Source of the DNA: Bondarzewia mesenterica
Taxonomy: Eukaryota > Basidiomycota > Agaricomycetes > Russulales > Bondarzewiaceae
Length of the DNA: 59,498 bases
Assembly: GCA_004802705.1 (NCBI GenBank)
Contig: SGPL01000093.1
Span: 18,467-77,964 of the forward strand
Direction of reading: 5' to 3'
The notes below the pieces were generated by a model. That model did not search any database, was not told where the DNA came from, and saw only the letters and a list, made by a program, of their open reading frames with translations. Positions within the stretch are counted from its first letter, which is position 1, and every line of letters begins with the position of its first letter. Shown here in pieces: positions 59,232-59,498 of this stretch. The position numbers and the translations under genes were made by a program.

Positions 59232-59498
59232 ATGGCACGCACGCAGTCGTTCCTATCTCAGGAGCCTACCAACATAGTCTCCCAACCCGTCACCATTGGA
59301 CATATGTGAGTCGCCTGAGTTTTTCTCCACATTTATTGCAGACTGATCCGCCCATGCAGCCAGCTCAGAGACCTCATCATCTGTCCCGACGAGCGAGGCG
59401 TCGTCGACTATGTGCAAGATAAGTGTATCATGGAGCGGGACATGACTGATCCATCCTCCGTGCGTTGTTTCATGGCTCCACTACATCGCAAGACATTT
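59232..59498 (+). CDS. Probable WD40-repeat protein, N-terminal fragment (cut by window end)
   Basis: Start MARTQSFLSQEPTNIVSQ at 59232, then an intron of about 50 nt, then IQLRDLIICPDERGVVDYVQDKCIMERD with a donor near 59458. The junction (CAT AT|C CAG) is in phase. The QLRDLIICP..GVVDYVQD pattern matches the start of uncharacterised fungal WD40 proteins I have seen, but no repeat is in view, so the class is uncertain. Truncated at the window end. Confidence 0.6.

Noticed and set aside
1..59498. CRISPR arrays, insertion sequences, prophage, or bacterial operons
   Set aside because: No regularly spaced repeats, transposase or phage genes are visible, and every gene is eukaryotic with spliceosomal introns.

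Overview
The window is nuclear DNA of a filamentous basidiomycete, most likely an Agaricomycete. Genes are dense and intron-rich. Introns are mostly 50-65 nt with GTRNGT donors, genes lie on both strands with no operons, and several proteins have a basidiomycete flavour: a macrofage-activating-glycoprotein-like GPI protein, a CAMKK/ELM-type kinase, and agaricomycete hypothetical proteins. I support 22 protein-coding genes, the last cut by the window end. I see no rRNA, tRNA, CRISPR array, intact transposon or virus. All assignments come from reading translations by eye; no database search was run.

Layout. 0.2-3.4 kb (+): coiled-coil, tail-anchored protein with a four-copy LC8-type motif array. 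4.7-7.7 kb (-): SNF1-activating CAMKK/ELM kinase. 8.1-8.7 kb (-): tiny CxxC/CxC protein with a 24-nt microexon. 9.7-11.1 kb (-): UPF0014/FetB-like membrane protein, divergent from 11.5-12.4 kb (+) YggS/PLPBP. 12.9-14.7 kb (-): galactose-mutarotase-like. 15.4-16.8 kb (+): RNase H1. 17.3-21.7 kb (-): C2-domain phosphatidylserine decarboxylase. 22.2-23.6 kb (-): secreted GPI glycoprotein. 24.0-24.5 kb (+): small HMG-box protein. 25.8-27.1 kb (+): hypothetical. 27.4-28.6 kb (-): Leu5-type mitochondrial carrier. 28.9-30.0 kb (+): HOP2. 30.8-32.8 kb (+): DSN1/Mis13. 33.3-35.7 kb (-): PINIT-like protein. 36.5-37.4 kb (-): cytochrome b5 protein. 37.8-39.5 kb (+): DXO/Rai1. 40.1-42.2 kb (+): Whi5/Nrm1-like repressor. 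44.3-46.1 kb (+): MFS sugar/quinate transporter. 46.1-52.5 kb: gene-poor. 52.6-55.0 kb (+): Crz1-like zinc-finger factor. 55.8-58.4 kb (+): agaricomycete hypothetical. 59.2 kb to end (+): start of a probable WD40 protein.

Biology. The middle holds several chromosome-cycle genes: an HMG-box protein, HOP2, DSN1 and a Whi5/Nrm1-like G1/S repressor. Three of these four promoters carry closely spaced ACGCGT (MluI cell-cycle box) clusters, which suggests an MBF/E2F-type regulon readable in this one window. The Whi5/Nrm1-like gene having such boxes fits feedback control as known for yeast NRM1. The other prominent signal is the first gene. Its architecture (degenerate EF-hand-like N-terminus, long coiled coil, evenly spaced QT motifs, C-terminal membrane anchor with a short tail) resembles LINC-complex dynein adaptors such as KASH5 and fission yeast Kms proteins; this is a hypothesis. 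Sequence quality caveats: scattered N bases (mostly in the first 2 kb), an apparent one-base homopolymer frameshift in the mitochondrial carrier, and an intron phase conflict in the 55.8 kb gene.
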